A DNA stretch of 64,000 nucleotides from Magnolia sinica (lineage: Eukaryota > Streptophyta > Magnoliopsida > Magnoliales > Magnoliaceae): NCBI RefSeq assembly GCF_029962835.1, contig NC_080579.1, positions 558,001 to 622,000 of the forward strand, given 5' to 3'. Within the stretch, counting starts at the first letter, position 1; every line of letters begins with the position of its first letter. Positions 12,301 through 22,590 of the stretch are shown here, piece by piece. The notes beneath the pieces are model-generated. The model was not told where the DNA came from. It was given only the letters and a program-made list of their open reading frames with translations, and made no database searches. The position numbers and the translations under genes are program-made.

Positions 12301-13400
12301 TTAGAAACTTGGTTTCTGTAGTTGAATGTCGTCACTTGGGTGAGAAAGTTTGAAATTGAAACTGCCCATGTTTACTTCTTATCTGTAACCTTCTGTTGTG
12401 AATGAAGTGATTGAATATTGAGTTTTGGGGAAAAGGAAATGGGGATTGTATATGCTAACATTATTCCATAAAGAATGCAATACTGTTTTTCTGTTCCATG
12501 GTTTACTACATAGGAGCTTAACTGTCAACATTTCTTTGTACAGCCCACAGCTCAGTTGCTCTCAATTGGTCTTGAGTGGTCCATGAATCCTGGCATCGGC
12601 TACTGTAATAGGTTATGACAGACTGCCAGGTCACGTTGTCAATGGACTGATGCCTTCTATCTCAATCTTGGCGATGCCTTCCATTTATGACAACTCCTAG
12701 GGCTACCTCAATCTTGGATATGCTTCCCTCTTTCCCTATGCTTTCCATCTCAAATGACACCTAACTGTCCAATTTGTGGCCCTCTCAATAGATGGTGGCA
12801 ATAGGGAAGTTATAATGGTCAAAAGGTAAAAGGTCCATTTAAGTTGGTTTTTATGTTGTGAGCCATTCATTGCAGGACCATGGATGGATGGTTGGTCTGA
12901 ATTCATTGATAGTCTCATTGCAGTAGTGACAATGCTTGGCCATCTCATCCTCTACTCCTCACATTTGGCCAGTTTTAAAAGAAACACAGATAGTTATTTT
13001 ATTTTTAATTCCTTGTTAATCCAAGAGGCATGGGAATATTATAATGAGAGTGCATTGTGGAATCAATTGGTTGTATATCTTCATTATGAAAACTGGAATT
13101 AATGAATTAAATAATTATCATCGCCATTATCTTAAGCACTATCACAACTAATTGGGGAGATAGAAATAGGCGTTGCTTCGAAAACGAATCAGAATTGGAA
13201 GGCTGGGTCCATCTCAAGGCAATGTTTTGGGTGATTGAAAGGGCTTTTGGCTCGTGTCTTGATGGCTCGCTTGGACTTGTAATTTTATTTTCCTTTTTGT
13301 ATTTTTTGTTGTTCTTTTGGCACAGTTTTTCAATTAAATCTTCATCCATTAAAAAGAAAAAGGAAAAAAAAAGTAGAAAAAAGTGGAGTCAGCTAAACCA
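9320..13400. other. Duplicated non-coding segment with possible decayed exons
   Basis: This segment of unit A matches 51990-56000 in unit B closely, including AT-rich and T-rich runs typical of introns. Two short stretches look exon-like. At 9925-10008 an open frame encodes QPKRQDVIRLLNGSPYLMAP and is followed by a GT donor. At 11658-11768 sequence after a TTTGCAG acceptor is followed by GTAAGT. I cannot name the parent gene. Because A and B are young duplicates, their similarity does not prove coding function. Confidence 0.3.
10488..10733 (-). mobile_element. CACTA-like non-autonomous DNA transposon remnant, unit A
   Basis: The right end reads, on the minus strand, CACTACCAAAAAACAAGG, which is a typical CACTA (En/Spm) terminus. 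Inside are many alternating GACGGC/GCCGTC and CCGTCGG/CCGACGG words, like the subterminal repeats to which CACTA transposases bind. The left terminus is not recognisable. No transposase is encoded. The same, more degraded remnant lies at 53216-53332 in unit B, so the insertion predates the duplication. Confidence 0.55.
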
Positions 13401-13914
13401 ATTCTCTTTTGCTATTTTCATCTCATTATGGATCTGCCTTTAGATAAACTAGGAGTCCTCATTCTTTTTTACCAACTCCACCCACATCCTTTTGAGACCT
13501 ATACTTCCTTCCCCTCGCACTTCCGAGTATCTTTTAATATTGAGGCTTTTGTTTTGTTTTTTTTTTTGTAAGGTCTATTCGTCCAACAGTGCTTGTAGAA
13601 CAAACTCAGTCTACCAGGGTTGCATATGGGCCTACTTTGGTATGTATGCTATCAACCTATGTAGAAGGGTAGCCCACCATGAAGAATTCAGTCTGATCTA
13701 ACCTTCAGGTGGCTACCGTTTGAAGTTGGAGGCATTTGGATGGTTGCCAATTGCTTTCTATTATGGATAACCTAACAATTAGATAGGCATGAGCATTCCA
13801 TCATTATGGTGGGATCTATTTAATGTGCGGGTTTGATGGGCTCCACACAGGTATAAGCAGGTGGGCTCAGATTCAGTAGTGACCCTTTCAGTATAGAGGT
13901 CGGTACTGGCTGGT

Positions 13915-14095
13915 GCTCTGTGGGCCCCACCATGATGTGTCTTGTTTATGTTGTTCATCTATTTTGGCAGCTCATTTTAGGTATGAGCACAACAGCTCAT
14001 TTTAAGATATGAGCAAAAAAATAAGGCGGATGGAAATCTCAGGTGGACCACAGCATAGGACTGTGAATGCTTAAGGAAAGGCCAATTTGTAGTTA
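13915..14095. repeat. GGGCCCCAC-type short interspersed repeat, unit A
   Basis: Begins GTGGGCCCCACCATGATGTG and runs through TTCATCTATTTTGGCAGCTC, ATGAGCAAAAAAATAAGGC and CAGGTGGACCACAGCATAGG. The order of boxes is the inverse of that at 8262-8485, so this copy lies in the opposite orientation. Unit B copy: 56545-56710. Confidence 0.6.
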
Positions 14096-14139
14096 CGGTC
14101 TAGGCTTAATCACGAAATTCAGGCCTGATCATCAAATGG

Positions 14140-14650
14140 GCCAGGCGTGGATTTGGAACCCTGGATTTGAAATCCTCTTGTTGTGTTTGACACCCTGGAT
14201 TCAAAATCAACTTTAATCCAAAAGTAGTTATCCACAGTGTATTTACAGGGGTTTGAATTTAATTACTAAATCAACTTTAATATTTCTAATTAGTGAACCT
14301 ATGTAATATTTGACACAATGGTTGTAATAAGCCCGCTGAAATATATTCTTTGCCTGAAAATGATGAAATTCAAAGTCTCGGATGGGCGACAAGTACAAGA
14401 TCATGTCCGAGTAACTAACCAACGATTTTTAACCGTTGATTTACATGGACAATGTTTGGATGGCGCTGATCATCGTATTAAAGTAATTATAGTGATGCAA
14501 TTGATAATCTAATTATTTTGGGATATCATTAGTGGGTTATGTGGCCAATAGAGTAATAGCCTAGTGATACACATGACACACATGCAACTATTGAAAGGAT
14601 TTTGATGTAATCCAAGCTTTCAATGACCCCTGCATCTGTATATGACCTCT
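14140..14650 (+). mobile_element. hAT-like MITE (GGATTTGAAATCC family), unit A
   Basis: The left edge carries GGATTTGGAACCC, GGATTTGAAATCC and TTTGACACCC, in the style of many plant hAT MITEs (a GTTTGGCACC end). The body is AT-rich and contains GTTGTAATAAGCCCGC. The same family occurs at 56815-57310 (unit B) and, inverted, at 18727-19320. No coding capacity is seen. The superfamily call is by resemblance only; TIRs and target duplications were not fully resolved. Confidence 0.45.
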
Positions 14651-14689
14651 TGAACCAAGCTGTAAGTTGTTGTATGTGTACGAAATAAA

Positions 14690-15025
14690 TGGATGTATAT
14701 GGATCCATTTTGCCAGATCATTTTATGTTATGGACCCAAAAATGAAGTAGATACAAATCTCAAATGGACTACACCATTAGAAGCTGTGGTCATTAAACTC
14801 CCACCGTTAAAAACTTCTTAAAGTCTAGTTGCCATCTAACCTTTTCTGATAAGGTTGTTCGGAAACTTTTGTGGCCCATAAAAAAATATTTATAATGACC
14901 TTCCACCACTGTTTATTGTGGTGTGATCTACCTGAAATTTGTATACGGCTCATCTTTGGCCCATGCTATAAAATGATTTGGCCTAACAGATGACACAATA
15001 TATAGATTAAGGTGGGCCCCAAGGT
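14690..15025. repeat. GGGCCCCAC-type short interspersed repeat, unit A
   Basis: Contains GGATCCATTTTGCCAG, TTATGGACCCAAAAATGA, CAAATGGACTACACCATTAG, TTAAAAACTTC and a second inverted half ending GGTGGGCCCCAAGG. It therefore looks like two half-copies facing each other. Unit B copy: 57400-57705. Confidence 0.55.
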
Positions 15026-15144
15026 CTGGGTCTCACCCACAACGTACGCTGCATCAGTTGCTTCTTCGTGGAAGAAATAAAAAGGCAATCAACATCGGAA
15101 AAACGTCTTTTGATTTACATATTATTACAACTAAATCCATTTAA

Positions 15145-15268
15145 CAAAAAAAAAAAAAAAAAACAAGAAAGAAAGAAAGAAAAAAGAAGAAGAAAAGAAA
15201 CAGGAAAAAAAAAAAAGGAAAAGAAAGAAAACATTAAAGAAAAAGGAAAAAAAGAAAAGAAAAAAGTA
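15145..15268 (+). repeat. A-rich purine tract 3' of CNL gene A
   Basis: Almost pure A/G on the plus strand, so a pyrimidine tract on the receptor's coding strand about 100-220 bp past its stop codon. A matching tract lies at 57815-57912 past gene B. It may sit in the 3' untranslated region, but it could equally be simple low-complexity sequence. Confidence 0.6.
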
Positions 15269-15367
15269 GAGTAGTTACACAGAACATCAACAAAATTCCT
15301 TGAAACAAGCAAGTGAAAAGCTGTTCGTCGATTTCATCTTCTTGGACCCATATCACCGTAATGCCTT

Positions 15368-18202
15368 TCATACAATTATGATATTGGGGATGTGGGCAAT
15401 CTTGTCCCGATCTTCTCCTCCTCCTCCGTAGCGCTCTTTTAAGAGTGGACAGATCCATATCATTAAATGTTGAAGCATGATAAGGTGTTGAAGATTACTG
15501 GGAAACTCCTTCAGCTTTGGACAATAATATATTTTTAATTCAAGGAGAGATGGCATAACCTCTCCATCTCCAATCAATTCCCACTCCTCCCAGTTTGACA
15601 TGTTTCCAAAGATGAGAGTCTCGAGCTTTGGGAATGACACGACACCACCACTTCCATCATTATTATCATCCCCACTAAACTCACCACCCACCTTTCCCAC
15701 CTCTTCCATTCCCAAAATACGAAGGTATTTAAGGGAAGGTAGTTTCCCAAGACCCGGCAATTGTTTACGTTTGTCACAAAACCAGAGTTCCACCTTCACT
15801 AGATTGGAGAACACTGGATCCTCTATCCACTTGGGAAGCTTCCAACCTCTGTATACCTTTATTGTCAACTCTTTCAGGTTTGTGTGTGGCTGAAGGATTT
15901 CAAGCACGTCCTCCATTCTCTTCACCTCATCATCATCCAACGCTTCATCACCTCTGTATTCATAGGATAGAGCATAAAGCTTCTGCTTCTTATACACTTC
16001 TGCCTCCCTTGCTTCGTCCCTGCTCAATTTTTCCAACCCAGTGATTTGTAGTCTTCCTTGAAGATGAAGATGAAGATGATTTATCAGTTGTTTCACTTCT
16101 CCCCATTTACATCCTTCAATGCCACCCTCCACAATCAACTTTGTTAACGTCTGAAGGCTACTTAGGCTCCCTATGCCCTGCGGTATGTACTTCAGCTCGT
16201 CAGTGTATTCTAAATCTAGATGTCGCAGGTTAATCATTTTTGTCAGCCCTCTAGGCAGTTTTTTTAGCTGCACACACCCATTGAGTATCAAGGTCTGTAA
16301 ATTTCCACAATTACTCAACCCCTCCGGCAACTCCTCTATACCTGTGTGAGATAAATTAAGATATCTCAACAGCTTCAATTTTCCTACTGTTTGGGGCAAT
16401 TTCTTAATGCCAGTGCATTTCAAGTCCAATGCCCTTAGGCGTCTGAAATGATGAAATAAATTGTTTGGCACCCTAGCCCTGAAGATTGTTGAGACACATA
16501 GCAACGTCCGCAACTTGTTAGCCTTATACAAGGTTGCCCCAGTGGAAGCCACTTCATCACCATCTTTATCACTGTCAATTAAAAGAGAATGGCGGAGATT
16601 GCTTAGGTTCAGCGAGGCTTGCTTTCTGATATCTAACAGTGAACAGTCACTACCTGCAACAGATTGCGCAAGATCATGAACTAAATCATGCATCTTGCAC
16701 TTGACTATGTACCTGTAATCGTCCAGTTCTGCATCTTGAAGCAACGAGCGTCTTAGTAAATCATCAAAATATAGACTGCCAATTTCTTCCATATCTCTAC
16801 TTCTGTCAGAGCGGATGAAACCTTGTGCCACCCAAAACGTCACTGCCACATCCTTCTTTATACGCCAATCTTTCGGGAAGATGGACAAATAAGCAAAGCA
16901 TTGCTTCAAAGCAGGAGGCAAGTCATGGTAGCTGAGTAACAAAGCTGGTAAAATGCCTTGTAAGACATCATGTGAATTCCATATGTCGCTTTCCAAGACA
17001 AGCTCCCACTCCCTTCTGGTCCTTCTCGAGCACATGGCACTCCCTATTGTCTTCGCAGCGAGAGGCAGCCCTCCACACTTCTTTACGATTTCCCTTCCAA
17101 TATCTTCCAACTCCGAATGCTCTTCTGCACTCCGATGCTCAAGCGCTCTGTGCCAGAATACTAGCCAGCAATCGTCATGAGATAAGACTGCCAGTTTACA
17201 TATGTGAGCCCTTCCCATCGCTAATGCAACCTTTTCATTACCAGTAGTTATGACGATTCGACTCCCTGATGCACCAGCTTGGAAGGGAAGTTTCAGTTTG
17301 TCCCACTTCTCACTATCTTCACTCCAAATGTCATCAAGCACAATCAAGAATCTTTTTCCATGCAACATTTCACGGAGGCGAAGTTGCAATTGATCCAAGT
17401 TTAAGTTTTCACCCTTAAACTCAGGGTCTGCAGATTTTATAATTGATTCTGTAATCTGTTTCACATCAAAATTTTCTGAAACACACACCCACATTTTCAT
17501 GTGGAAATGCCTCTGGACCCTCTCATCATTGTAGGTGAGCTGAGCAATGGTGGTCTTACCCACACCCCCCATTCCAACGACAGAAATGACAAAAGGCACC
17601 TGATTTACCCCATCGCTACTCTCCCCTAGTAACAAGTCTACGACTCTATTTTTGTCATCTTCTCTGCCGACAACTGACGGTTGGTCGAGTAGGGAGCCAG
17701 TCTCTCGCTCTCTGATCTCAGCCCGCCTTACTTCACTATCCACCCTCTCCCTCTCTCCACTATCTACTCTAAGACCCAATTGGCTCTTCTCTTTTTCAAT
17801 ATCATCTAATCTACCCCTCACCTCCTTTATCCGACTCCCAATTTTGTGGCGTAACAGGACATGATTGAAGCAGGTAACAGGCAAAAGGAAGCTAATTACC
17901 TTCTTCTTGCTGAAACAGGACCCATCACTTTCATCAGGTGCTTGTGATCTATGAGCATCTGTCATCCACTCATCTATTATGTCATCCACATCATAGGCCA
18001 GGTCTTTGACATTCTCTAACCAGATCTTCACGGCTTCATCTTTCACTCGCCGAGTTTCAGCGTCTTTAAGCACAGCTTGGATAAAGGTGAACGTACGGGA
18101 AAGCTTTTTGATATCGTCAGTGACACCCATCAACAAAGCTATCTCATCTTGGAGGATGATGTTCAACTTATCTACTGCAGTCGAAATCAGTGAATAAGCC
18201 AT
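15368..18202 (-). CDS. CNL immune receptor A (CC-NB-ARC-LRR, RGA-like)
   Basis: A single uninterrupted 944-residue frame. Residues 1-170 form the Rx-type coiled-coil region, with the EDVID-equivalent YDVDDIIDEW at about 70-79. The NB-ARC follows: P-loop GMGGVGKTT (about 200-208), RNBS-A MWVCVSENFD, Walker B LIVLDDIW (276-283), RNBS-B ITTGNE (308-313), CGGLPLA (366-372), RNBS-D CFAYLSIFPKD and MHD (494-496). LRRs fill the rest. By family knowledge it is a cytoplasmic ADP/ATP-switched receptor that detects pathogen effectors. The start at 18202 is chosen because AAACATGG is shared with paralogue B and the coiled coil starts there; an in-frame ATG 36 codons upstream gives low-complexity residues not found in B. 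Oddities: Gly instead of Arg in RNBS-B, and a 71-residue LRR gap relative to B. Downstream helper or partner genes are not seen. Confidence 0.92.
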   Translation of the reverse strand: MAYSLISTAVDKLNIILQDEIALLMGVTDDIKKLSRTFTFIQAVLKDAETRRVKDEAVKIWLENVKDLAYDVDDIIDEWMTDAHRSQAPDESDGSCFSKKKVISFLLPVTCFNHVLLRHKIGSRIKEVRGRLDDIEKEKSQLGLRVDSGERERVDSEVRRAEIRERETGSLLDQPSVVGREDDKNRVVDLLLGESSDGVNQVPFVISVVGMGGVGKTTIAQLTYNDERVQRHFHMKMWVCVSENFDVKQITESIIKSADPEFKGENLNLDQLQLRLREMLHGKRFLIVLDDIWSEDSEKWDKLKLPFQAGASGSRIVITTGNEKVALAMGRAHICKLAVLSHDDCWLVFWHRALEHRSAEEHSELEDIGREIVKKCGGLPLAAKTIGSAMCSRRTRREWELVLESDIWNSHDVLQGILPALLLSYHDLPPALKQCFAYLSIFPKDWRIKKDVAVTFWVAQGFIRSDRSRDMEEIGSLYFDDLLRRSLLQDAELDDYRYIVKCKMHDLVHDLAQSVAGSDCSLLDIRKQASLNLSNLRHSLLIDSDKDGDEVASTGATLYKANKLRTLLCVSTIFRARVPNNLFHHFRRLRALDLKCTGIKKLPQTVGKLKLLRYLNLSHTGIEELPEGLSNCGNLQTLILNGCVQLKKLPRGLTKMINLRHLDLEYTDELKYIPQGIGSLSSLQTLTKLIVEGGIEGCKWGEVKQLINHLHLHLQGRLQITGLEKLSRDEAREAEVYKKQKLYALSYEYRGDEALDDDEVKRMEDVLEILQPHTNLKELTIKVYRGWKLPKWIEDPVFSNLVKVELWFCDKRKQLPGLGKLPSLKYLRILGMEEVGKVGGEFSGDDNNDGSGGVVSFPKLETLIFGNMSNWEEWELIGDGEVMPSLLELKIYYCPKLKEFPSNLQHLIMLQHLMIWICPLLKERYGGGGEDRDKIAHIPNIIIV

Positions 18203-18328
18203 GTTTTTTCTCTCTTTCTTTCTCCTTCTGGTATGGATGGATGGATGGAATTGGGAAGAAGGGAGGAATTTGATGTGTGAGGGAACTCCGGATAGCTTAG
18301 AAATATGCAATGGTAAGGACTTTCATGA

Positions 18329-18367
<39 letters not shown>

Positions 18368-18470
18368 GGTGGGATATGAATAGAAGAGGAGCATAGCAAT
18401 GGGTAAGAAGTGTTGGTTACATTTGAAAAATATGAAATAGTTTGGGTGATGATGACTCAACAGACCAACC
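18203..18470. other. Upstream region of CNL gene A with an (AG)n microsatellite
   Basis: The first 75 bp upstream of the start codon still resemble gene B's upstream sequence (GGAGGAATTTGA shared). They include GATG tetranucleotide repeats at 18234-18248. A pure (AG)n run lies at about 18333-18359, making a CT-rich leader or promoter tract on the gene's strand. No convincing TATA box could be fixed. Confidence 0.5.
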
Positions 18471-18726
18471 TCTTCTGTGTTAGCAAATAATGGGCCCCAC
18501 ATGTTAGAATTAGAATCAACGGTTGGGCCTCTTTGTACAATTCAATCGATCAGCCCGGCGTTTGGGTTAGGTCTGGAAGGCATGCTATGGGATACCAAAG
18601 GAAAGATCAGACAGTTCCAGGCATCCAATCAGTACATTATAAAATGGGCGGTCTAGATTGTTCGCAGAGAAATAATTTTAGTCAAAAATCAGAGCCATCT
18701 ATTTGGTAGACCCTCATGGATTGCTC

Positions 18727-19320
18727 GTTTGGCACCATGGATTTGGCGGGATTTCAATTTCCATGGTTGTTTGGCACCATTAAGTAACAGGGGGTTTCAA
18801 ATCCCCCCAAAGAGGGGTTTCAAATGAGTGGTAAGAGCTTGGATTACATCTAATGTCCAACAGGGGTTGCATGCGTAATTTGTTTGTCGCTAGACTATTA
18901 AACTATTGGTCACATGACCCACTAATGATGTCCCAAAATAATTAGATTATCAATTGCATCACTATAATTCCTTTAATATGATGATCAGCTTCGACCAAAC
19001 ATTATCCATTTAAATCAATGGTTTAAAATAATTGGTTAGTCACTTGGACATGATCTTATACTTGTGGCCCATCTGAGACTTGGAATTTCATCGTTATCAG
19101 GTAAAATAAATATTTCAGCGGGCTTATTACAACCATTGTGTCAAACATTACATACATTTATTAATTAAAGATATTAAGTTGATTTAGTAATTAAATTCAA
19201 ACTCAGTGTAAATATACCATGCATGCATAACTACTTTTGGATTAAAGTTTGATTCCCAAGTCAAGGTGCCAAACAGAATAGGAGGATTTCAAGTCCACGG
19301 GGTTCTAAATCCAAGCTTGT
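18727..19320 (-). mobile_element. hAT-like MITE, inverted copy in spacer unit 1
   Basis: Reverse-oriented relative of 14140-14650. It has GTTTGGCACC near the left end and GGTGCCAAAC near the right end as inverted repeats, with GGGGTTTCAAATCCCC-type words inside. GCGGGCTTATTACAACC matches the unit A copy on the other strand. The equivalent position of spacer unit 2 (about 20660-20680) has no such insert, so unit 2 acts as an empty site. Non-coding. Confidence 0.5.
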
Positions 19321-19789
19321 AAAGCACTCCTTTTATCAGGACATCCAATCCATTACATCTACTGCTTAGAAAACAAACAGCTGTATAAGAGGAGGAAAAC
19401 CATAGGGTGCTTCAACCATCTACCTAGTGTCAATTTTAATAGTGGCCCTAAAGAACTATATTCCAGACCTAGTTAATGGTTCAGATTGAATGATTGGAAT
19501 CTCTGTATAATTTGATTCCGATGAGTACACTCCCATGCGACAGGGATTACGGTTTGCTCCCAATGCGTATATGATGTTACAGAGGGACGCAGATTGCCTG
19601 CGAAGAAGCTGGGTCAGGACACGGACGCACCCCGTGGGACCCACACGGATTGAGTACTCCCTGCATCAGGACGTAGCTAGAGACGACAGGGGCTTTGTGG
19701 CATTCATTTATTTTATTAGTTCATTTTCAGGCATGATTACCAAAAAAGAGAGATCGAAAGCCCGACTGAATTATACCATATAAAGCCTC

Positions 19790-20095
19790 TACTGTTGAAA
19801 ACTTTCTAAGGCCCACCATGATATTTATTTTCCCTTCAATTTGTTCACAAGGTCAAATAGACATGGAGAAAGGGAAAGGGAAAATATAAATATCACCGAT
19901 CCAAAGCTTCTGTGGCACCCAAGAATTTTGCAACGGTAATTAAGCTTTCAATCCAAAATGTTCCTGTAGTGTGGTCCAATTGAGCCTTATATCTGCCTCC
20001 CATTTGGGTTTATGCCCTAAAATGATCTTTCAAAATGGATGCACGGCATGGATAGAATACATACATAATGTTGGGCCCCACAGAGCCCCTGAAAG
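19790..20095. repeat. GGGCCCCAC-type short interspersed repeat
   Basis: Starts in ACTGTTGAAAACTTTC and ends in GAATACATACATAATGTTGG plus GGCCCCACAG. Intermediate words TGTAGTGTGGTCCAATTGAG and AAAATGATCTTTCAAAATGG are those of the family. Confidence 0.55.
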
Positions 20096-20199
20096 TACGG
20101 TCCATCCCTCGACACACCATTGATGCCTTCCCGAGTCCTCCGTGTTGTTTATTTGCTCCTAAGGTAACAAAAACGCAAGTGGATGGAAAACAATAATCT

Positions 20200-20395
20200 G
20201 TGCTTGGTCCAAAACTTCTGTGGCCCTTAAAGAAGTTTTCAGCAATAGCCGTTTAATCTCCCCTGTTTTCTATGGTGTGGTCCACTTGAGCTTTGGATCA
20301 CTTTATTTTTGGGTTCATGTTCAAAAATGATATGAAAAAACAGATGGACGTTATGGATAAAACATATACATCAAGGAGGGCCCCACAAAAGTGGG
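20200..20395. repeat. GGGCCCCAC-type short interspersed repeat
   Basis: CTTGGTCCAAAACTTCTGTGG, then TATGGTGTGGTCCACTTGAG, TTATTTTTGGGTTCATG and ATAAAACATATACATCAAGG before GGGCCCCAC. This is one of the better preserved copies. Confidence 0.6.
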
Positions 20396-20489
20396 TATTC
20401 CCTGGGCACAAGTCTCTGTGAGATTAAACAAGTGATTACAGCATTCAATCTAGAGTTATTTTGAACCGAATAATCAAAAGAATCCAACG

Positions 20490-21582
20490 ATCTGCAGTGG
20501 CAAACCATGGGCCCCACATGTTGAACCAACGGTCAGGTTATTTGTACAATACAATCGATCAGCCAGGGATTTGGGTTATTTCTGAAATACAAAAATCAGA
20601 AAATTTCAAATGGTTAGCACAGAAATAAGTCCAATATAAAATCTAAGCCATCCCATTTGATATCATGTATCTGTTTTAAAGTACTTTTATCAGGCAATCC
20701 CATCCATTCCGTCGATGGCTTTAACAAAATAAAGAAAAAAAAAAAGGCTAGATAAGAGAAATAAAACTTATGGAATGTTTCATTCATCTACTCAGTGTCA
20801 ATTTTAATAGTTACCCTTAGGGGTGTACATCAGGCCGAACCGAGTCGAACTGGGCTCAACCCGGCCTGGCTCGGTCACCGGCCAAACCTAGCCCGAACCC
20901 AGCCCGGCCCGGTCACCAGGCCAACATGTCTAGCCCGAACTCGGCCCGGTTAACAATCGGGCAAGTTCGGGCCAGTTTCGGACCTTACAGCAAGTTCATG
21001 AGAAGGGCTTTGGTAGGTAATCCGTGTCCTATTACATGGCCCTCGATCAATGGTGGTTTATATAGTTGAACTATAGACTCCATAAAAAATCTAACTAGTC
21101 AGGACATTATAATTCCTTTTTGTATTTGGGTGAATCTAGGCCATTCAAGTTATACGTTTCATTGTGGACGGTGCATAACTTAAAACATGTCAAACTATCC
21201 AGGCTATCCAGTCAGCGGCTATCAAATGAATGGTTAAAATGTTTCAATCATCAAACTTAAATGGTTACGACCTTTCAATTTACTTGATTTTTGGACTCTG
21301 CTCTATCTACAAAGGGACCCACGATTTGGACGGCCTAGATTGCTGTAAATCTATGACACCTGTGAGGTGGATGAGTCACTGTCACTTCAAAGATGAGTGG
21401 TGAATATCCCAAAGTCAAGAGAGAGATTGAGAGAGAGAGAGAGATGAGAGGGACGAGAGAGAGAGAGAGAGATGGAGGGATGAGAGAGAGAGAGAGATTG
21501 AGAGAGATAGAGAGTTTTAGAGTTTAGGGTCGGACGACATTCTCACTTCTCTGTCTCAAATGGTTAGGGTAAGGATTTAGGA

Positions 21583-21614
<32 letters not shown>

Positions 21615-22000
21615 AAACGGCCGAGTCGAGACAGGTCAAGTCGGGTTTCAGATCGAGTCAAGCCAAACTGGGACCTGTTCGAACTCGGCCCGAACTCAGT
21701 TTCGAGCTGAAGAAAATGGCCCGTCCCGGACCGAACTCCGTTCCGGGTCGGGCCAAGTCAAGCTTTTTAGGGGCCGAGTCAAGCGAGTTAACCGGGCTAG
21801 CCCGATTCGTGTATAGCCCTAGTTACCCTTAAAAAATTATGTTACAAATCTTACAATGGTTTAGATTGATCGATTGGAGTCTCCAAATATCCCAATTACA
21901 TGATAATCATGAACATTTCATGATGCACACTCCCATGGGAGAGTGGCCGGACAAAGGTTATAAAATGTAAGGAATGAGGACCATGGAATTAACATCATTA
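20490..22000. repeat. Spacer repeat unit 2
   Basis: Second, diverged copy of the spacer unit (see unit 1 landmarks). It is split by the Mutator-like MITE at 20819-21820. A third, partial copy appears at about 22780-22940 (ATGGCCTCCACATGTTAGAA, AGTTCAATCAATCAGCGG). No gene is seen in 21830-23065 apart from repeats. Confidence 0.55.
20819..21820. mobile_element. Mutator-like non-autonomous element with perfect 10-bp TSD
   Basis: Flanked by AGTTACCCTT at 20809-20818 and again at 21821-21830. The ends are imperfect inverted repeats: AGGGGTGTACATCAGGCCG on the left and, reading inward on the minus strand, AGGGCTATACACGAATCGGG on the right, each followed by GCCCGG/GAGTCGAGC-rich sequence. A 9-11 bp target duplication and such ends fit Mutator-like MITEs. 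The interior has (GAGA)n at about 21418-21505 and (TG)n at about 21589-21614. There is no transposase. Confidence 0.75.
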
Positions 22001-22029
22001 TTGAAATACCATGGTAATGTAGCCATACA

Positions 22030-22428
22030 ATCCGTGTTTGGGATACAATTTTTGCCATAAGAAAACACTGGATTAAGCAAAATCATGTTTGGTGGACCAT
22101 GGAATTGTAATCAATAGACCAAATTCACAATGGATGTCATTCACTTGCACACATATATAACCAGAATGTCATGTGCAAATGGTGTATATAGATGAACAAC
22201 ATGGATAAACACATGCATCAATGTGGGGCCCACATGTGTAATGGATTTCAAAATCTACGGAAATCCAGCATGGGACCAAATGCAATTCCATGGGACTAAA
22301 CGCAATTCCATCCCACCTAATTCTAACGTTTCCCATCCTCTCCAAGTGCTGGATGGAATTGTATGGGACTAAATGCAATTCTATCCCTCCTAATCCCATC
22401 TAATATCCTGTGCCAAACGCCCCCTAAG
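22030..22428. mobile_element. MITE-like element with GTTTGG/CCAAAC ends
   Basis: Near the left edge is GTGTTTGGGATACAA and near the right edge TGTGCCAAACGCCCCC. Repeated GGGACTAAATGCAATTC words lie at 22275-22385. Low coding potential; the termini suggest a hAT- or PIF-like MITE, but the target duplication is not clear. Confidence 0.4.
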
Positions 22429-22590
22429 AATTTTTCAACGGTAGACATTCAATTCAAACTGTTTCCTGTGGTGTGGTCTACTTGAGCTTTGGATATGCTT
22501 CACTTTTGGGCTCAATCCCTAAATTTATCCATTAAAATGGATGTGCAGAGTGGATAAAATACATAAATCACAATGGGCTCCACAGAGTTT
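22425..22590. repeat. GGGCCCCAC-type short interspersed repeat
   Basis: GTGGTGTGGTCTACTTGAGC, TTCACTTTTGGGCTCAA, AAAATGGATGTGCAGAGTGG and ATAAAATACATAAATCACAA in family order. Confidence 0.5.

Larger units (their letters stand above)
4855..18277. repeat. Tandem duplication unit A (contains CNL gene A)
   Basis: This block is repeated in the same orientation as unit B. Aligned landmarks: 4859-5093 with 23068-23316; 5105-5835 with 43420-44130; 6005-6850 with 47035-47880; 7630-9320 with 47920-49560; 9325-15360 with 51990-58010; and the CNL genes. Similarity fades at about 18277/61072, just upstream of the receptor start codons. By hand count divergence is about 7% near 5 kb and about 2-4% at 9.7-11.8 kb. 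Unit A has about 700 bp (6870-7620) missing from B and lacks several B insertions. Confidence 0.85.
18470..20480. repeat. Spacer repeat unit 1
   Basis: Shares landmarks with spacer unit 2 in the same order: ATGGGCCCCACATGTTAGAA / ATGGGCCCCACATGTTGAAC, ACAATTCAATCGATCAGCC / ACAATACAATCGATCAGCC, TTTATCAGG...ATCC, GTCAATTTTAATAG, and ACACTCCCATG (19528-19538 versus 21926-21936). It carries the inverted hAT-like MITE at 18727-19320 and two GGGCCCCAC-type repeats. No gene is seen. Confidence 0.6.

Noticed and set aside
15234-15458. Open frame downstream of CNL A, with a similar one at 57713-58102 after CNL B
   Set aside because: It overlaps the receptor's end in another frame and its conservation is explained by the duplication; the C-terminal half is translated low-complexity sequence.
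18203-18310. N-terminal extension of CNL A to the in-frame ATG at 18310
   Set aside because: The extra 36 residues have no counterpart in paralogue B, are compositionally odd (basic run), and precede a well-supported ATG.
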